Below are positions 28,558-37,306 of a DNA stretch of 64,000 nucleotides, in pieces. Source of the stretch: Streptomyces syringium. GTDB lineage: Bacteria > Actinomycetota > Actinomycetes > Streptomycetales > Streptomycetaceae. The notes below the pieces were generated by a model. That model was not told where the DNA came from. It saw nothing but the letters and a program-made list of their open reading frames with translations, and did not search any database. Location: assembly GCF_017876625.1 (NCBI RefSeq), contig NZ_JAGIOH010000001.1, positions 1 to 64,000 of the forward strand, given 5' to 3'. A program made the position numbers and the translations under genes. Each line of letters starts with the position of its first letter. Within the stretch, counting starts at the first letter, position 1.

Positions 28558-29388
28558 TCAGGGGCCGACGGGCAGCTGACGCTTGTGGTCGGTGATGCGG
28601 TAGCGACGGACGACCGTTTCGAAGGCCCGCTCGTCCACCGGCTTGCCTTCGAGGAAGTCGTCGATGTCGTCGTAGGTGACCCCGAGCGCGTCCTCGTCGG
28701 CCTTGCCCGGGGCGAGGGTCTCCAGGTCGGCCGTCGGGGTCTTCCACACCAGCTCGGCGGGCGCGCCCAGCGCGTCCGCGACCGCGCGCACCCGGCGCTT
28801 GGTCAGGCCCGTCAGCGGGACCAGGTCGGCGGCACCGTCGCCGAACTTGGTGAAGAAGCCGGAGACCGCCTCGGCGGCGTGGTCGGTGCCGACGACCAGG
28901 CCGTCGTGCGCGCCGGCCACCGCGTACTGGGCGATCATGCGCTGCCTGGCCTTGATGTTGCCGTGCACGAAGTCCTGGTGGTGGGCGTCGCGGAAGCTCA
29001 CTCCGGCGGCCAGTGAGGCCTCGAGCGCGGCGTCGCTCGCGGGCTTGATGTCCACGGTCAGCACGTGGTCGGCCTGGATGAAGGACAGCGCGAGCTGGGC
29101 GTCGTGCTCGTCGGCCTGGACCCCGTAGGGCAGCCGCATCGCGTAGAACCGCGCCTCGTGCCCGGCGGCCCGGGCCCGCTCGACGGCGAGCTGGCACAGC
29201 CGACCGGTGGTGGTGGAGTCGACGCCGCCGCTGATGCCGAGCACGAGGGAGCGCAGACCGGTGGAGGTCAGCCGCTCGGCGAGGAAGGCCACCCGGCGCT
29301 CGGCCTCGCGCTCTGTCTCGAAGGTCTCGGCGACCTGGAGTTCCCGGGCTATCTCCTGCTGCAGGGCGATGGACGCCGGCTCGCTCAC
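28558..29388 (-). CDS. nadE: Ammonia-dependent NAD+ synthetase
   Basis: 276-aa NadE, which amidates deamido-NAD+ to NAD+ using ATP and ammonia, the last step of NAD biosynthesis. The PP-loop GISGGVDSTTTGRL is at 51-64. Other family blocks include MRLPYGVQADEHDAQLAL, HGNIKARQRMIAQYAVAG, VGTDHAAEAVSGFFTKFGDG and TGLTKRRVRAVADALG. No glutaminase domain is present, so it is the short, ammonia-using form. The GTG at 29388 follows AAGGAG; the frame is open to 29454. Sequence is complete and typical. Confidence 0.95.
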   Translation of the reverse strand: MSEPASIALQQEIARELQVAETFETEREAERRVAFLAERLTSTGLRSLVLGISGGVDSTTTGRLCQLAVERARAAGHEARFYAMRLPYGVQADEHDAQLALSFIQADHVLTVDIKPASDAALEASLAAGVSFRDAHHQDFVHGNIKARQRMIAQYAVAGAHDGLVVGTDHAAEAVSGFFTKFGDGAADLVPLTGLTKRRVRAVADALGAPAELVWKTPTADLETLAPGKADEDALGVTYDDIDDFLEGKPVDERAFETVVRRYRITDHKRQLPVGP

Positions 29389-29431
29389 GTCTGCTCCTTG
29401 TTCCGCTTCACGGTGTGTTGTCGCGCCCACC

Positions 29432-30823
29432 CTACTTAAGGGTGCCCGGCTCAAGGGTGCCCGGCTCGAGGAGGTCCGGCCGGGGGCCCGGCCGATCAGG
29501 GTAGGGAAGGCAGGCGCCGGTCACGGGCGCTCCAGCCAGTCGGTCCACCCGGCTTTCCAGTTCGCTCAGCGCATTCCTCCACAGCTCGGGCAGCCCGGTC
29601 GCTCCGGGGGTGCGCCGGTCGTGTACCACGCTGAATCTGGCAGTGGCGGCCGTCCTGGTCAGTGATACGTAGCAGGGCATTTTCCCGGCCGGAACGCAGA
29701 ACAGGCCGGCTGCGGTAAGAGAGGAGCCGAAAACGGTCCAGGGCGACGGAAGCTTGAGGTGGGTGGCAGTCAGCGCGTGACGGGGGCGTGGGTTCGGGCG
29801 AGTGAGCCAAGGGGAGAGCAGGCGCTCGATCAAGAAGTGGGCTGTGTCGCGGTACCCGGTGTGCGCAGCCTGACGAGTCTGCTTCAGCACTGCCTCAAGG
29901 CAGTGCCGAGGGTCGGATGGTGAGGAGGGCAGGGCGAGGTCCATGGAGACCACGTGGTTGCCGGGCGCCCCTTCGTTCCCGGATGTCCGGACCGACAAGG
30001 GAACCGCTGCCGTCAGTCCGAGAAAGGGCGACTTGGGGAACGCCCGGCTGTGCCAGACGGGCAGGGCGAGAGCCAAGGCTGTGAGGTACACGTCGTTGAC
30101 CGTCACTCCCCATGCGCGGGCCAGGGCACGCAGGCGGTCATCGGGGACGTCCACGTACGCGATCCGGGCTCCGCCTTGATAGTCGGCGGACAGGTCCGGC
30201 CACGCGCGGCCGCGCGGCGGTCGGTGGAGGTAGTTACGGGCGAAGCGGGAGGCAGCTGTCAGGGTGCGCCGAGCGGGCCGGTGCAGGTGCGGAGCAGGCA
30301 GCTCCTGGTCGGCCAGAAGAGCCGCGAGGTAGTAGGCGGCTCCGACGCCGTCGCACAGGGCGTGGTCCATACGGAAGCAGATGCGGTAGGAGCGGTGCCC
30401 CTGGTTCGTGAGCAGCCACATGTCCCACGGTGGGTGGGGTGGCTGGGGCAGGTCTTTGCGGATCAGCTCGTTGATCATCTCGTCGCTCGCGCGCCCGGAA
30501 CGGGCGTCGGGTCCTTGCGTGACGTGAACGGTCAGATCCAGAGGACGGTCAACGCTGTGCCAGCCCGAGGAAGCACGGTGCGGCAACAGATGCAGCGCCG
30601 CGAGGGGCCCGGTGCGGTGACGGAGGTGCTCCCGCAGGGCGTCCACGCTCGGTGCCACTCCGTCGATATCGAGGACGAAGCCGAAGGCGACGGTGCGGTC
30701 GTAGTGGATGAAAAGCCTGTCGGCGACTCCGGGTACGGCGGGAGCGGCCGCGTTCTGCACCAGCGGAACGGACGGCTTGGTTCGACTGCGAACCGATGAG
30801 GGGGCTGGGAGCAGGTGCCGCAT
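29432..30823 (-). CDS. Wax ester synthase/diacylglycerol acyltransferase-like protein (WS/DGAT)
   Basis: 463-aa acyltransferase of the WS/DGAT family, expected to esterify fatty alcohols or diacylglycerols with acyl-CoA in storage-lipid synthesis. The catalytic HxxxDG is present in FRMDHALCDGVGAAYYLAAL. The downstream block TAAVPLSVR and NHVVSMDLALP also fits, as does the C-terminal SSLTAAGLFCVPAG segment. The C-terminus ends in a short duplicated sequence EPGTLEPGTLK. Start is uncertain: ATG at 30823 or GTG at 30877, neither with a good ribosome binding site. Lies 43 bp upstream of nadE on the same strand. Confidence 0.7.
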   Translation of the reverse strand: MRHLLPAPSSVRSRTKPSVPLVQNAAAPAVPGVADRLFIHYDRTVAFGFVLDIDGVAPSVDALREHLRHRTGPLAALHLLPHRASSGWHSVDRPLDLTVHVTQGPDARSGRASDEMINELIRKDLPQPPHPPWDMWLLTNQGHRSYRICFRMDHALCDGVGAAYYLAALLADQELPAPHLHRPARRTLTAASRFARNYLHRPPRGRAWPDLSADYQGGARIAYVDVPDDRLRALARAWGVTVNDVYLTALALALPVWHSRAFPKSPFLGLTAAVPLSVRTSGNEGAPGNHVVSMDLALPSSPSDPRHCLEAVLKQTRQAAHTGYRDTAHFLIERLLSPWLTRPNPRPRHALTATHLKLPSPWTVFGSSLTAAGLFCVPAGKMPCYVSLTRTAATARFSVVHDRRTPGATGLPELWRNALSELESRVDRLAGAPVTGACLPYPDRPGPRPDLLEPGTLEPGTLK

Positions 30824-31072
30824 TTGCACGCCTACACGGTTGGGCGGTGATGGACCGCAAGCTAACAGAGCAGGCACGGGATATTCGGATGACAGGCCGT
30901 TGGGATGCCTTCCCGCAAAAGGTATGTTCGCTCATATTCCCCTCATGTCATCCTCCCTCCCCCAACGGCCGGATCTTTAGGCTTGAAAGTCGCTATCAGA
31001 AACCGAACGCCACCCCGTAGTAATGGCTTCTCGGCCTGACCGGCCGTCCGTGAACAAAAGGAGCCATCACCC

Positions 31073-31441
31073 ATGACTCGTTTTCGCACCGCCGGTATGG
31101 CCTTCGTCGGCGCCGCAGCGATGTTCGCCCTGACCGCCGCGCCCGCCCAGGCCGCTCCCGGAGATGTCACGACCTCCTGCGCGAGCGTCCTCACCCCGAC
31201 CGGCTTCGTCGACGTCAGCTGGGGCTACAGCAGCAGCTGCGGCACGCAGAACTTCAGCCCGAACATCAAGCAGATAAAGCAGCTCACCGGGCTGCCCGTC
31301 GGCACCGTCGTCCAGGCCTGCGCCTCCACCTACCAGCCCGCGGGCTGGATCCAGACCAGCTCCTACTACAGCAGCAGCTGCCGCTACTCGGCGACGCCCA
31401 GCCTCAGCCACAACGCATGGCAGCTGAAGCGCGTCTCCTGA
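31073..31441 (+). CDS. Small secreted protein with two internal repeats
   Basis: 122-aa exported protein: signal peptide (TAGMAFVGAAAMFALTAAPAQAA) and a mature part of about 95 aa. The mature part is an internal duplication. Repeat 1 has CASVLTPTGFVDVSWGYSSSC, repeat 2 CASTYQPAGWIQTSSYYSSSC. The shared pattern is CAS-x3-P-x-G-aromatic, then YSSSC, with two cysteines per repeat. Each is followed by a segment with a lysine- or arginine-flanked QL (KQIKQL, AWQLKRV). No family recognised; disulfide-stabilised binding modules are likely. AAGGAG precedes the ATG. Confidence 0.7.
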   Translation: MTRFRTAGMAFVGAAAMFALTAAPAQAAPGDVTTSCASVLTPTGFVDVSWGYSSSCGTQNFSPNIKQIKQLTGLPVGTVVQACASTYQPAGWIQTSSYYSSSCRYSATPSLSHNAWQLKRVS

Positions 31442-31487
31442 GCCAGGGCGCCGACGTGGTCAGGTGCGATGACGAGCCCTTTTCCCC

Positions 31488-31731
31488 CAGCCGCACTGGT
31501 GGGTGATCAACCACGTCAGCGGCGCCGACGAAGGGCCGGCTCACCGCCGATGCCGCCGAGCGCCTCCGCCTCACGGACACCGGACGGGAGACGCGAGGCC
31601 GCATCAAGAAGCTGGTCGACGGACTGCGGGCCGAGATCCACGAGGGCATCCCGGACGAGGAGTACGTGATCGCACTGTCCGTTCTCCAGCGCATGATCCG
31701 CAACGTGGACGCGAAAGCCACACAGGCGTAG
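31488..31731 (+). pseudogene. MarR family regulator remnant
   Basis: A first short piece reads QPHWWVINHVSGADEG, the segment that precedes the recognition helix in one Streptomyces MarR subgroup. After a deletion and frame change, the rest reads GRLTADAAERLRLTDTGRE and EIHEGIPDEEYVIALSVLQRMIRNV to a TAG at 31729. The DNA-binding helix is missing, so the protein is not functional. An intact MarR gene of another subgroup lies just downstream on the opposite strand. Confidence 0.7.
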
Positions 31732-31850
31732 CGCGCCCGACTCGGCCGAGACCCGCCGCCGACCCGCGCTCCGGACGCCCCCCCCACTCCGGATACGACC
31801 GAGAAGGGGCGCGTACCGCTGTTCCCCGGGCCGGGCCGGCTGGTGCGCAC

Positions 31851-32330
31851 TCAGTCCGGCTTCGGCCGGGAGCGCAGGTGCCGCATCTGTTCGTGGCTGA
31901 GATCGTGCGCCTGCCGCATGTGACGGGTGATCACCTCGAGCTCGTCCTCGGTATGGCCGTCAAGGAGGGTCTGCCAGGCCTGGCCGAGGTCGTCCCACAC
32001 GGCCGTGACACGGGCGACGCGATCAGCCACCGGGGTGACCAACACGCGGCGACGGTCCTGCTGGTCGGGTGCGCGGACCACGTAGCCCCCTCGTTCGAGC
32101 CGGTCCACCAGCCGTGTGGCGGAGCCCGTGGTCAGGCCCGTCATGTCGGCGATCTGCTTGACCGTCAGCGGCCCGGGTGCGGCTGTCAGCAGACTCAACG
32201 CCTGCACGTCGGTCGGGTGCATCCCCAGGTGATCGGCGAGGGCCTGGTTGAACAACACATAGGCCGCCAGATAGCGACGGGATTCGATCGACAGCTCCTC
32301 GTGGAGCCTGGCCCGGCGAGCGTCTGTCAT
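31851..32330 (-). CDS. MarR family transcriptional regulator
   Basis: 159-aa winged-helix regulator. Core: LADHLGMHPTDVQALSLLTA, GPLTVKQIADMTGLTTGSAT, RLVDRLERGGYVVRAPDQQD, then the wing DRRRVLVTPVADRV. ATG at 32330 sits 8 nt after GGGAG; an upstream GTG at 32339 is possible. It is divergent from an NmrA-type gene; the gap contains three copies of a CTGCG-N3-CGCAG-type palindrome, so it very likely binds there and controls both genes. Confidence 0.85.
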   Translation of the reverse strand: MTDARRARLHEELSIESRRYLAAYVLFNQALADHLGMHPTDVQALSLLTAAPGPLTVKQIADMTGLTTGSATRLVDRLERGGYVVRAPDQQDRRRVLVTPVADRVARVTAVWDDLGQAWQTLLDGHTEDELEVITRHMRQAHDLSHEQMRHLRSRPKPD

Positions 32331-32350
32331 CCGGCTCACTCCCTAAATCA

Positions 32351-32411
32351 CTGCGCGACGCAGCTAATGCAGTGCTAGTCTCCTGCGTGGCGCAGTTAAT
32401 GCGTCACGCAG
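32351..32411. promoter_or_regulatory. Three CTGCG-N3-CGCAG palindromes (MarR operator array)
   Basis: 32351-32363 reads CTGCGCGACGCAG, 32383-32395 CTGCGTGGCGCAG, and 32399-32411 ATGCGTCACGCAG (one base off). Centres are 32 and 16 bp apart, that is about three and one-and-a-half helical turns. TAAT lies beside each of the sites. The array fills the gap between the divergent MarR and NmrA genes. Confidence 0.8.
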
Positions 32412-32437
32412 CTATCCTACCGGGGGGAGCCACTTCC

Positions 32438-33319
32438 ATGTCCACCATCACCGTCACCGGTGCCACGGGGACCCAGGGTGGAGCGACCGCCCGCGCTCTG
32501 CTGAACGCAGGCCACGGAGTCCGCGCGCTCACCCGCCACCCTGATTCGCCTGCCGCCGACGCCCTACGAGCCCTTGGCGCCGAGGTACGCCACGCCGACT
32601 TCGACGACCGCGCCTCCCTCGACGCCGCTCTGACCGGGACCGACTCCCTGTTCGCGGTCACCACTCCGTTCGGCGCCGATGTCACTGGCGAGGTCCGGCA
32701 GGGCAAAGCTCTCATCGGCGCCGCCGCAGCCGCCGGGATCGGGCACATCGTGCTCACCTCCGTCGCCCACGCGGACCGCGACACCGGTATCCCGCACTAT
32801 GGGAGCAAGCACCTGGTCGAGCAGCATCTGCGCGCAGCAGGCGTGCCGTGGACCGTGATAGCCCCGGCGGCATTCATGGACAACTACGCCGGCGGCTGGA
32901 TCCTCGACGGGCTGCGCGAGGGCACCTTCGCCTGGCCCATGCCTGCCGACCGGCCGCTCGCTCTCATCTCCGCCGCGGACATCGGCGCGTTCGCCGCGCT
33001 GGTCCTCCAGCGCCGCGATGAGTTCACGGGCCGCCGCATCGACATCGCCTCGGACGAGCGCACCCCCCGTCAGATCGCGGAGATCCTCGCGACGGCCATC
33101 GGCCGCCCGATCACCCACCAAGAGGTGCCTCTGGCCCACGTCCGGACCCGATCCGCCGACCTGGCGGCCATGTTCGACTACTTCACCACCGTCGGACTTG
33201 ACGTGGACGTCGCCTGCCTGCGGCGTGACCACCCCGACGTGGGCTGGCACAGCTTCGCCGACTGGGCCGCCGGCCAGGACTGGCCCGCACTCCTGTCCCC
33301 CGCGCCCGCACGTCGGTGA
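32438..33319 (+). CDS. NmrA-family NAD(P)-binding protein (quinone/azo-reductase-like SDR)
   Basis: 293-aa atypical short-chain dehydrogenase. The cofactor loop is TITVTGATGTQGGATARALL at the N-terminus, followed by LTRHPDSPAADAL, FAVTTPFGADV, HIVLTSVAHAD and the domain VPWTVIAPAAFMDNYAGGW. It resembles NmrA/HSCARG-type sensors and NAD(P)H quinone reductases, so redox sensing or detoxification is plausible. The ATG at 32438 follows GGGGGAG. Likely repressed by the divergent MarR through the triple operator. Confidence 0.8.
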   Translation: MSTITVTGATGTQGGATARALLNAGHGVRALTRHPDSPAADALRALGAEVRHADFDDRASLDAALTGTDSLFAVTTPFGADVTGEVRQGKALIGAAAAAGIGHIVLTSVAHADRDTGIPHYGSKHLVEQHLRAAGVPWTVIAPAAFMDNYAGGWILDGLREGTFAWPMPADRPLALISAADIGAFAALVLQRRDEFTGRRIDIASDERTPRQIAEILATAIGRPITHQEVPLAHVRTRSADLAAMFDYFTTVGLDVDVACLRRDHPDVGWHSFADWAAGQDWPALLSPAPARR

Positions 33320-33418
33320 CATCTGCCGTCCAGGGGCGCGGATGCCGGGCATCGCCCGCAGCTCCCCGGCTCCCGGCTACCCGCGGACCCACAGCGGCCC
33401 CGACCGTAGGCTGCCTCC

Positions 33419-34297
33419 GTGACCCATTTCCCTTCCCGCGCCGTTCTCACTGTCGTGATCCTGACCGTAGGCCTTGCCACGGCTTGCTCCACCACCGGAT
33501 CACCACAGGGCGACAGTCCCCGGAAGCCCGCCCACACCGGCGCCACCACGGGTTCCGGTGCCGGCGCCCCGACGGAAGTTCGGGCGCCGACTGCGAACGC
33601 GGCCTTCGACTACCAACTCGGTGGCGCGTACCCACCTCCCGGCAAGGTCCGAGCCGTGTCCCGCGACCGCGAGGCCAAGCCCGTCGACGGTCTCTACAAC
33701 ATTTGCTACGTCAACGCCTTCCAGACGCAGCCCGGTGAAGCCGTCACCTGGTGGAAGAAACACCACCCGGAGCTGCTCCTGAAGAACGACGACGGAGACC
33801 TGGTCATCGATGCGGACTGGTCCGAGCCCTTGCTCGACATCTCCACCGCGGCCAAGCGCACAGCGCTCATGAACATCGTCGGCCCCTGGATCGACGGCTG
33901 CGCCGCAGCGCACTACGACGCGGTGGAACCGGACAATCTCGATTCCTACGAGCGGTCCGAAGGCAAACTCACACCCCAGCACGCCGCTGCTTTCGCCCGG
34001 CTCCTGGCCGACCGCGCGCACCAGCGTCACTTGGCCATCGCGCAGAAGAACACCGCTGACCTGCTCCCTCAACGCGCCCGCATCGGCTTCGACTTCGCCG
34101 TTGTCGAAGAATGCGGACGCTACAAGGAGTGCCCCGAGTTCAGCGACGCCTACGGGGACAAGGTCTTCGACATCGAGTACACGAAGAAGGACTTTGCCGA
34201 CGCCTGCCGCGCCTGGGGGAAGGACCTGTCCATCACCCTGCGCGACCGCGACGTCCGTCCTGCCGGCACCGACGGCTACACCTACCAGTCCTGCTGA
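33419..34297 (+). CDS. Lipoprotein with GH114-like (endo-alpha-1,4-polygalactosaminidase-type) domain
   Basis: 292-aa exported protein with an N-terminal signal (VLTVVILTVGLATAC) whose cysteine probably carries lipid, although the -3 residue is not leucine. The mature domain starts near residue 60 and fits the GH114 barrel: FDYQLGGAYPPPGKVRAV, LYNICYVNAFQTQPGE, the acidic strand DADWSEPLLDIS, CAAAHYDAVEPDNLDSYE, and VVEECGRYKEC. Such enzymes cleave galactosamine-rich exopolysaccharide; the substrate here is unproven. GTG at 33419. Confidence 0.65.
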   Translation: MTHFPSRAVLTVVILTVGLATACSTTGSPQGDSPRKPAHTGATTGSGAGAPTEVRAPTANAAFDYQLGGAYPPPGKVRAVSRDREAKPVDGLYNICYVNAFQTQPGEAVTWWKKHHPELLLKNDDGDLVIDADWSEPLLDISTAAKRTALMNIVGPWIDGCAAAHYDAVEPDNLDSYERSEGKLTPQHAAAFARLLADRAHQRHLAIAQKNTADLLPQRARIGFDFAVVEECGRYKECPEFSDAYGDKVFDIEYTKKDFADACRAWGKDLSITLRDRDVRPAGTDGYTYQSC

Positions 34298-34331
34298 GCG
34301 CCTTCCGAAGTCGCCCCGCTTCGTCAAGAGC

Positions 34332-35123
34332 TCACGTGCACATGGCATCCGCGCACATCTGCCACGGCTCCCAGGACAGGAAGCGGTCCCGCTCGGTGGT
34401 CTGCCAGTAGCGGTCGCGGTTCCACTCGCGGGCGACGATGTGCAGCCGCCCGTCGGCGAGCTGGGTGACCGAGGTCGGCGCACCCAGCCCCACATTCGCC
34501 TCGGGGACCTTCCCGAGCCACCGCACGTCGGCCCAGTGTGCTTCGGAAGAGCCGTACTGGCTGCGTACGTCCATCGAGGAGTATGAGCTGCCACTGGAGG
34601 CGAAGGCGTGCAGGCGCCCGTCACGTTCCTTGAACAGCACGATGCCGCCGTGGTACGGAGCCGGCTGCAGGCCGAAGTCCTCCGGCGGGCCCCATCGGCC
34701 GCCGGACACGGGCAGCACGGTGTGACAGAAGCGGCCGTACGAGGGGATGAACGCCTCCAGCCCGCCGATGCCGTTCTCTGCCGCAGTCACTTGGTAGAGC
34801 TTCGGCCCGGCGGGGACGGCGCTGACCCGCTCCCAGCCGCCGTAGGGGCCGCCGGCCACGTCCTGTGCCCGGTGCCAGACGAAAGGCAGACCGCTCGTCG
34901 AGGAGTCGTCGTAGAACTGCTGGAATTGCTCGACCCGCCCGTCAGCCCGCGTCACCGCCACCAGGCTTCCCGGAGCGGGCCGGGAGGCGAGGCCCCGAGC
35001 GTTGCTGTCGCCCGCGCACGCGGCCGTGGCGTGCGCGATGGGAGGGATCAGCACACTTCCGGTGCAGGCAAGCAGTATCGCGATCACACTGTGCAGCACG
35101 CTTTGTAACAGTCTTCGGTGCAC
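34332..35123 (-). CDS. Secreted beta-propeller-like protein
   Basis: 263-aa exported protein: signal peptide LQSVLHSVIAILLACTGSVL, ending near AHATA. The mature part consists of repeating strands with motifs like GSLVAVTRADGRVEQFQQ, GGLEAFIPSYGRFCH, GGIVLFKERDGRLHAFASS, and TSVTQLADGRLHIVAREW, spaced about 50 residues. This is typical of PLL/tectonin-like propeller lectins. The binding partner is unknown. GTG at 35123 with GGAGG 10 nt upstream is preferred over the open frame to 35258. Convergent with the GH114-like lipoprotein, so the two may work on the same glycan, which is inference. Confidence 0.6.
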   Translation of the reverse strand: MHRRLLQSVLHSVIAILLACTGSVLIPPIAHATAACAGDSNARGLASRPAPGSLVAVTRADGRVEQFQQFYDDSSTSGLPFVWHRAQDVAGGPYGGWERVSAVPAGPKLYQVTAAENGIGGLEAFIPSYGRFCHTVLPVSGGRWGPPEDFGLQPAPYHGGIVLFKERDGRLHAFASSGSSYSSMDVRSQYGSSEAHWADVRWLGKVPEANVGLGAPTSVTQLADGRLHIVAREWNRDRYWQTTERDRFLSWEPWQMCADAMCT

Positions 35124-35345
35124 GACCGGTCGACCTCCAGCGCTCGACAGCGGCTCCGGGTGATCCCAGGGCCGGATCGCATCCTCGCGCGTCGTACGCC
35201 GACCGGCTAGAGCGCCGTGAATGGCCGGCGATGATGTGTCGTCAGCCGACTCGGGCACTTATCAGGACTCCGCACCGGCGGCGTCCCGCGAGACCCCCGC
35301 CTTCGCGCCGGGCCGTCCGATCGCATCCGCGAGCGCGCCGGTCGA

Positions 35346-35924
35346 TCAGGAGCGGATGACCGTGGTCACGACCTTGTGGACGGCTTCGGCCTCCGGCGGG
35401 GTGCCTTTCCGGTCGGCGAACAGCAGATGTGCCGCTCCGACGAGCGTGGGAGCGAGCGTATTGATGTCGGCGTCCGGTGCGACGCGGCCCCGTTCACGCT
35501 CGGCCACGAGGTAGGAGGCGATCATGGCCGTGGCTTCCGTCACGATCGGGATTCCGGCCACTCCGGCCTGACGCAGCCGGGCGCGCAGGCCGTCCCGGGA
35601 AGTGACGAGAGCGACGATCGCGACAGCAACCGGCCCGAAGAGTTCTGTCAGCGCTCCGGTGAGGTTGTCGGCGACGGTTCCGGTCCCGGCGGAGTCCCGC
35701 AGGGCGGCGGCCTGGTTGTCGATCCGGGCGATGCGGTCCATGACGAGATCGGCGAGGAAGGCGTCGAAGTCGGCGAAGTGCCGGTGCAGGACCCCCTTGG
35801 CACAGCCGGCCTCCGTAGTGACCGCCCGGCTGGTCAGCGCGCTCGATCCGTCCCGGAGCAGAACGCGTTCGGCAGCGTCGAACAATTGCTCACGCGCGTC
35901 GCGGAGCGCTGTCCCTGTCGGCAT
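35346..35924 (-). CDS. TetR family transcriptional regulator
   Basis: 192-aa TetR repressor with HTH region QLFDAAERVLLRDGSSALTS, RAVTTEAGCAKGVLHRHFAD and FDAFLADLVMDRI. The C-terminal domain is of the common QacR-like helical type; the ligand is unknown. ATG at 35924. It is divergent from a methyltransferase gene and a highly symmetrical double palindrome separates them, making autoregulation and control of the methyltransferase very likely. Confidence 0.85.
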   Translation of the reverse strand: MPTGTALRDAREQLFDAAERVLLRDGSSALTSRAVTTEAGCAKGVLHRHFADFDAFLADLVMDRIARIDNQAAALRDSAGTGTVADNLTGALTELFGPVAVAIVALVTSRDGLRARLRQAGVAGIPIVTEATAMIASYLVAERERGRVAPDADINTLAPTLVGAAHLLFADRKGTPPEAEAVHKVVTTVIRS

Positions 35925-35954
35925 CGTGTCGTCTCATTCCCTGCACCGTTGAAG

Positions 35955-35992
35955 AGTGGGCATGTGCCCACTACAGTGGGCACATGCCCACT
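35955..35992. promoter_or_regulatory. Nested double palindrome covering the methyltransferase start
   Basis: Two 18-bp near-palindromes, AGTGGGCATGTGCCCACT (35955-35972) and AGTGGGCACATGCCCACT (35975-35992), are exact reverse complements of each other and are separated by AC. The whole 38 bp is therefore palindromic apart from the two central bases. The ATG of the methyltransferase at 35984 lies inside the second copy, so a bound repressor would cover the start codon and probably the transcription start. Confidence 0.85.
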
Positions 35993-36814
35993 TTACCGCC
36001 TGAAGAAACACGCCCCTCCGGTCCCGAGCCCCATCGGCACCGAGAGACAGCCGAGTCGTTCGGCACGGACGCCGAACGCTACGACCGGACCCGCCCCCCC
36101 TATCCGGACGCCCTGGTGGGGCGGATCGTCGCCGGCACCCCCGGGCCCGACGTCCTCGACGTCGGCTGCGGGACCGGCATCGCCGCCCGGCAGTTCCAGG
36201 CAGCCGGCTGCCGGGTGCTCGGGGTCGAACCCGACACGCGGATGGCCGAACTGGCGCGGCGAAGCGGGGTGGAGGCCGAGGTGGCGACGTTCGAAGCCTG
36301 GAACTCTGCGGGGCGGGAATTCGACGCGGTCGTCGCCGGGACGGCCTGGCACTGGGTCGAACCGGTCGCGGGCGCCACCAAAGCCGGCCAGGTGCTGCGA
36401 CCCGGAGGCCTGCTGGCACCGTTCTGGCACGTGCCCCAGCTGCCGTCCAACGTGGCGAAGGCCGTCGTCGCCGCCTGCGAACGGGTGATGCCGGACGCGC
36501 CGTTCAACCGGGCGGCGATGACGGCGCCGGCCTTGGACATGTACCGGACGCAGTTCACCCGGGCCGCCGACGGGATACGGCAGGCGGGCGGGTTCAGCGA
36601 TCCCGAGCAGTGGCGATTCGACTGGGAGCGCTCCTACACCCGCGATGAGTGGCTGGAGCAGATGCCCACCCAGGGCGCCTTCACCCGGCTCCCCCCGGAC
36701 AGACTTGCGGAGGTGCTGGACCACGTCGGGGCTGCCATCGACGGGATGGGCGGCACGTTCACGATGCTCTACGCCACAGTGGCGGTCACCGCGACGCGAA
36801 CCGGCGCCACCTGA
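35984..36814 (+). CDS. Class I SAM-dependent methyltransferase
   Basis: 276-aa methyltransferase. Motif I is DVLDVGCGTGIAARQF (about 56-71), the acidic residue of strand 2 is VLGVEPDTRMAEL, and motif IV lies in FDAVVAGTAWHWVEP, the WHW pattern common in the Methyltransf_11 group. Complete length. The only start available is the ATG at 35984 inside the palindrome, with no Shine-Dalgarno sequence before it, so the mRNA may be leaderless. Controlled, by inference, by the divergent TetR. Substrate unknown. Confidence 0.8.
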   Translation: MPTLPPEETRPSGPEPHRHRETAESFGTDAERYDRTRPPYPDALVGRIVAGTPGPDVLDVGCGTGIAARQFQAAGCRVLGVEPDTRMAELARRSGVEAEVATFEAWNSAGREFDAVVAGTAWHWVEPVAGATKAGQVLRPGGLLAPFWHVPQLPSNVAKAVVAACERVMPDAPFNRAAMTAPALDMYRTQFTRAADGIRQAGGFSDPEQWRFDWERSYTRDEWLEQMPTQGAFTRLPPDRLAEVLDHVGAAIDGMGGTFTMLYATVAVTATRTGAT

Positions 36815-36867
36815 TTCGCCGCAGGGGAGTCGGCTCCACGATGGCCTCCAGCCCGTCCGATCCCCCG

Positions 36868-37235
36868 TCAGGCCGTCAGCCCGTCAGTGGCCAGTCGGTC
36901 GGCCCGCCCTTGCCGACGTGCCTGATCACCGGTCAGCTCGGTGAAGCGGATCCGGCGGCCGGTCGCCGCCGCGATGGCGGAAGCCTTCTCGGCCGGTGTG
37001 AGCGCTTCAGGTCCCGAGACGATGTGGCACCCGCCTCGGCGGCCATTGCCATGATCTGCGGCCCCGTCCGCAGCGGGGCATGGTCATGGCCTGTGGCTAC
37101 GAGCAGGTGCACGGCGGATGCTCCCTCGAAAGCTGCTGCCAACGTCTGCGGTCTCGCCAGGTCACCGCCCACCACTTCGACGTCGCCGGGCAGACCGGTC
37201 GCCTCGGCCGGGGCATGAGGAACAGTAAGTGCCAT
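36868..37235 (-). pseudogene. NmrA-family NAD(P)-binding protein remnant
   Basis: Two frames rebuild pieces of an NmrA protein. From about 37235: LPGDVEVVGGDLARPQTLAA, AFEGASAVHLLVATGHDH, then MAMAAEAGA. After an internal deletion and frame change: SGPEALTPAEKASAIAAATG and RRIRFTELTGDQAR, ending at a TGA at 36868. The N-terminal cofactor loop and the middle third are missing. Non-functional. Confidence 0.75.
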
Positions 37236-37306
37236 GTAGGTCAGCTTTTGTCCGCCTTCTGTCAAGGCACCCCCCTTGCTGCTGTCTGACCGCCTCCGCG
37301 TACGAC

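Noticed and set aside
32351..32411. Short regularly spaced repeats as a possible CRISPR
   Set aside because: Only three 13-bp palindromes within 61 bp between divergent genes; this is an operator array, not repeats with spacers.
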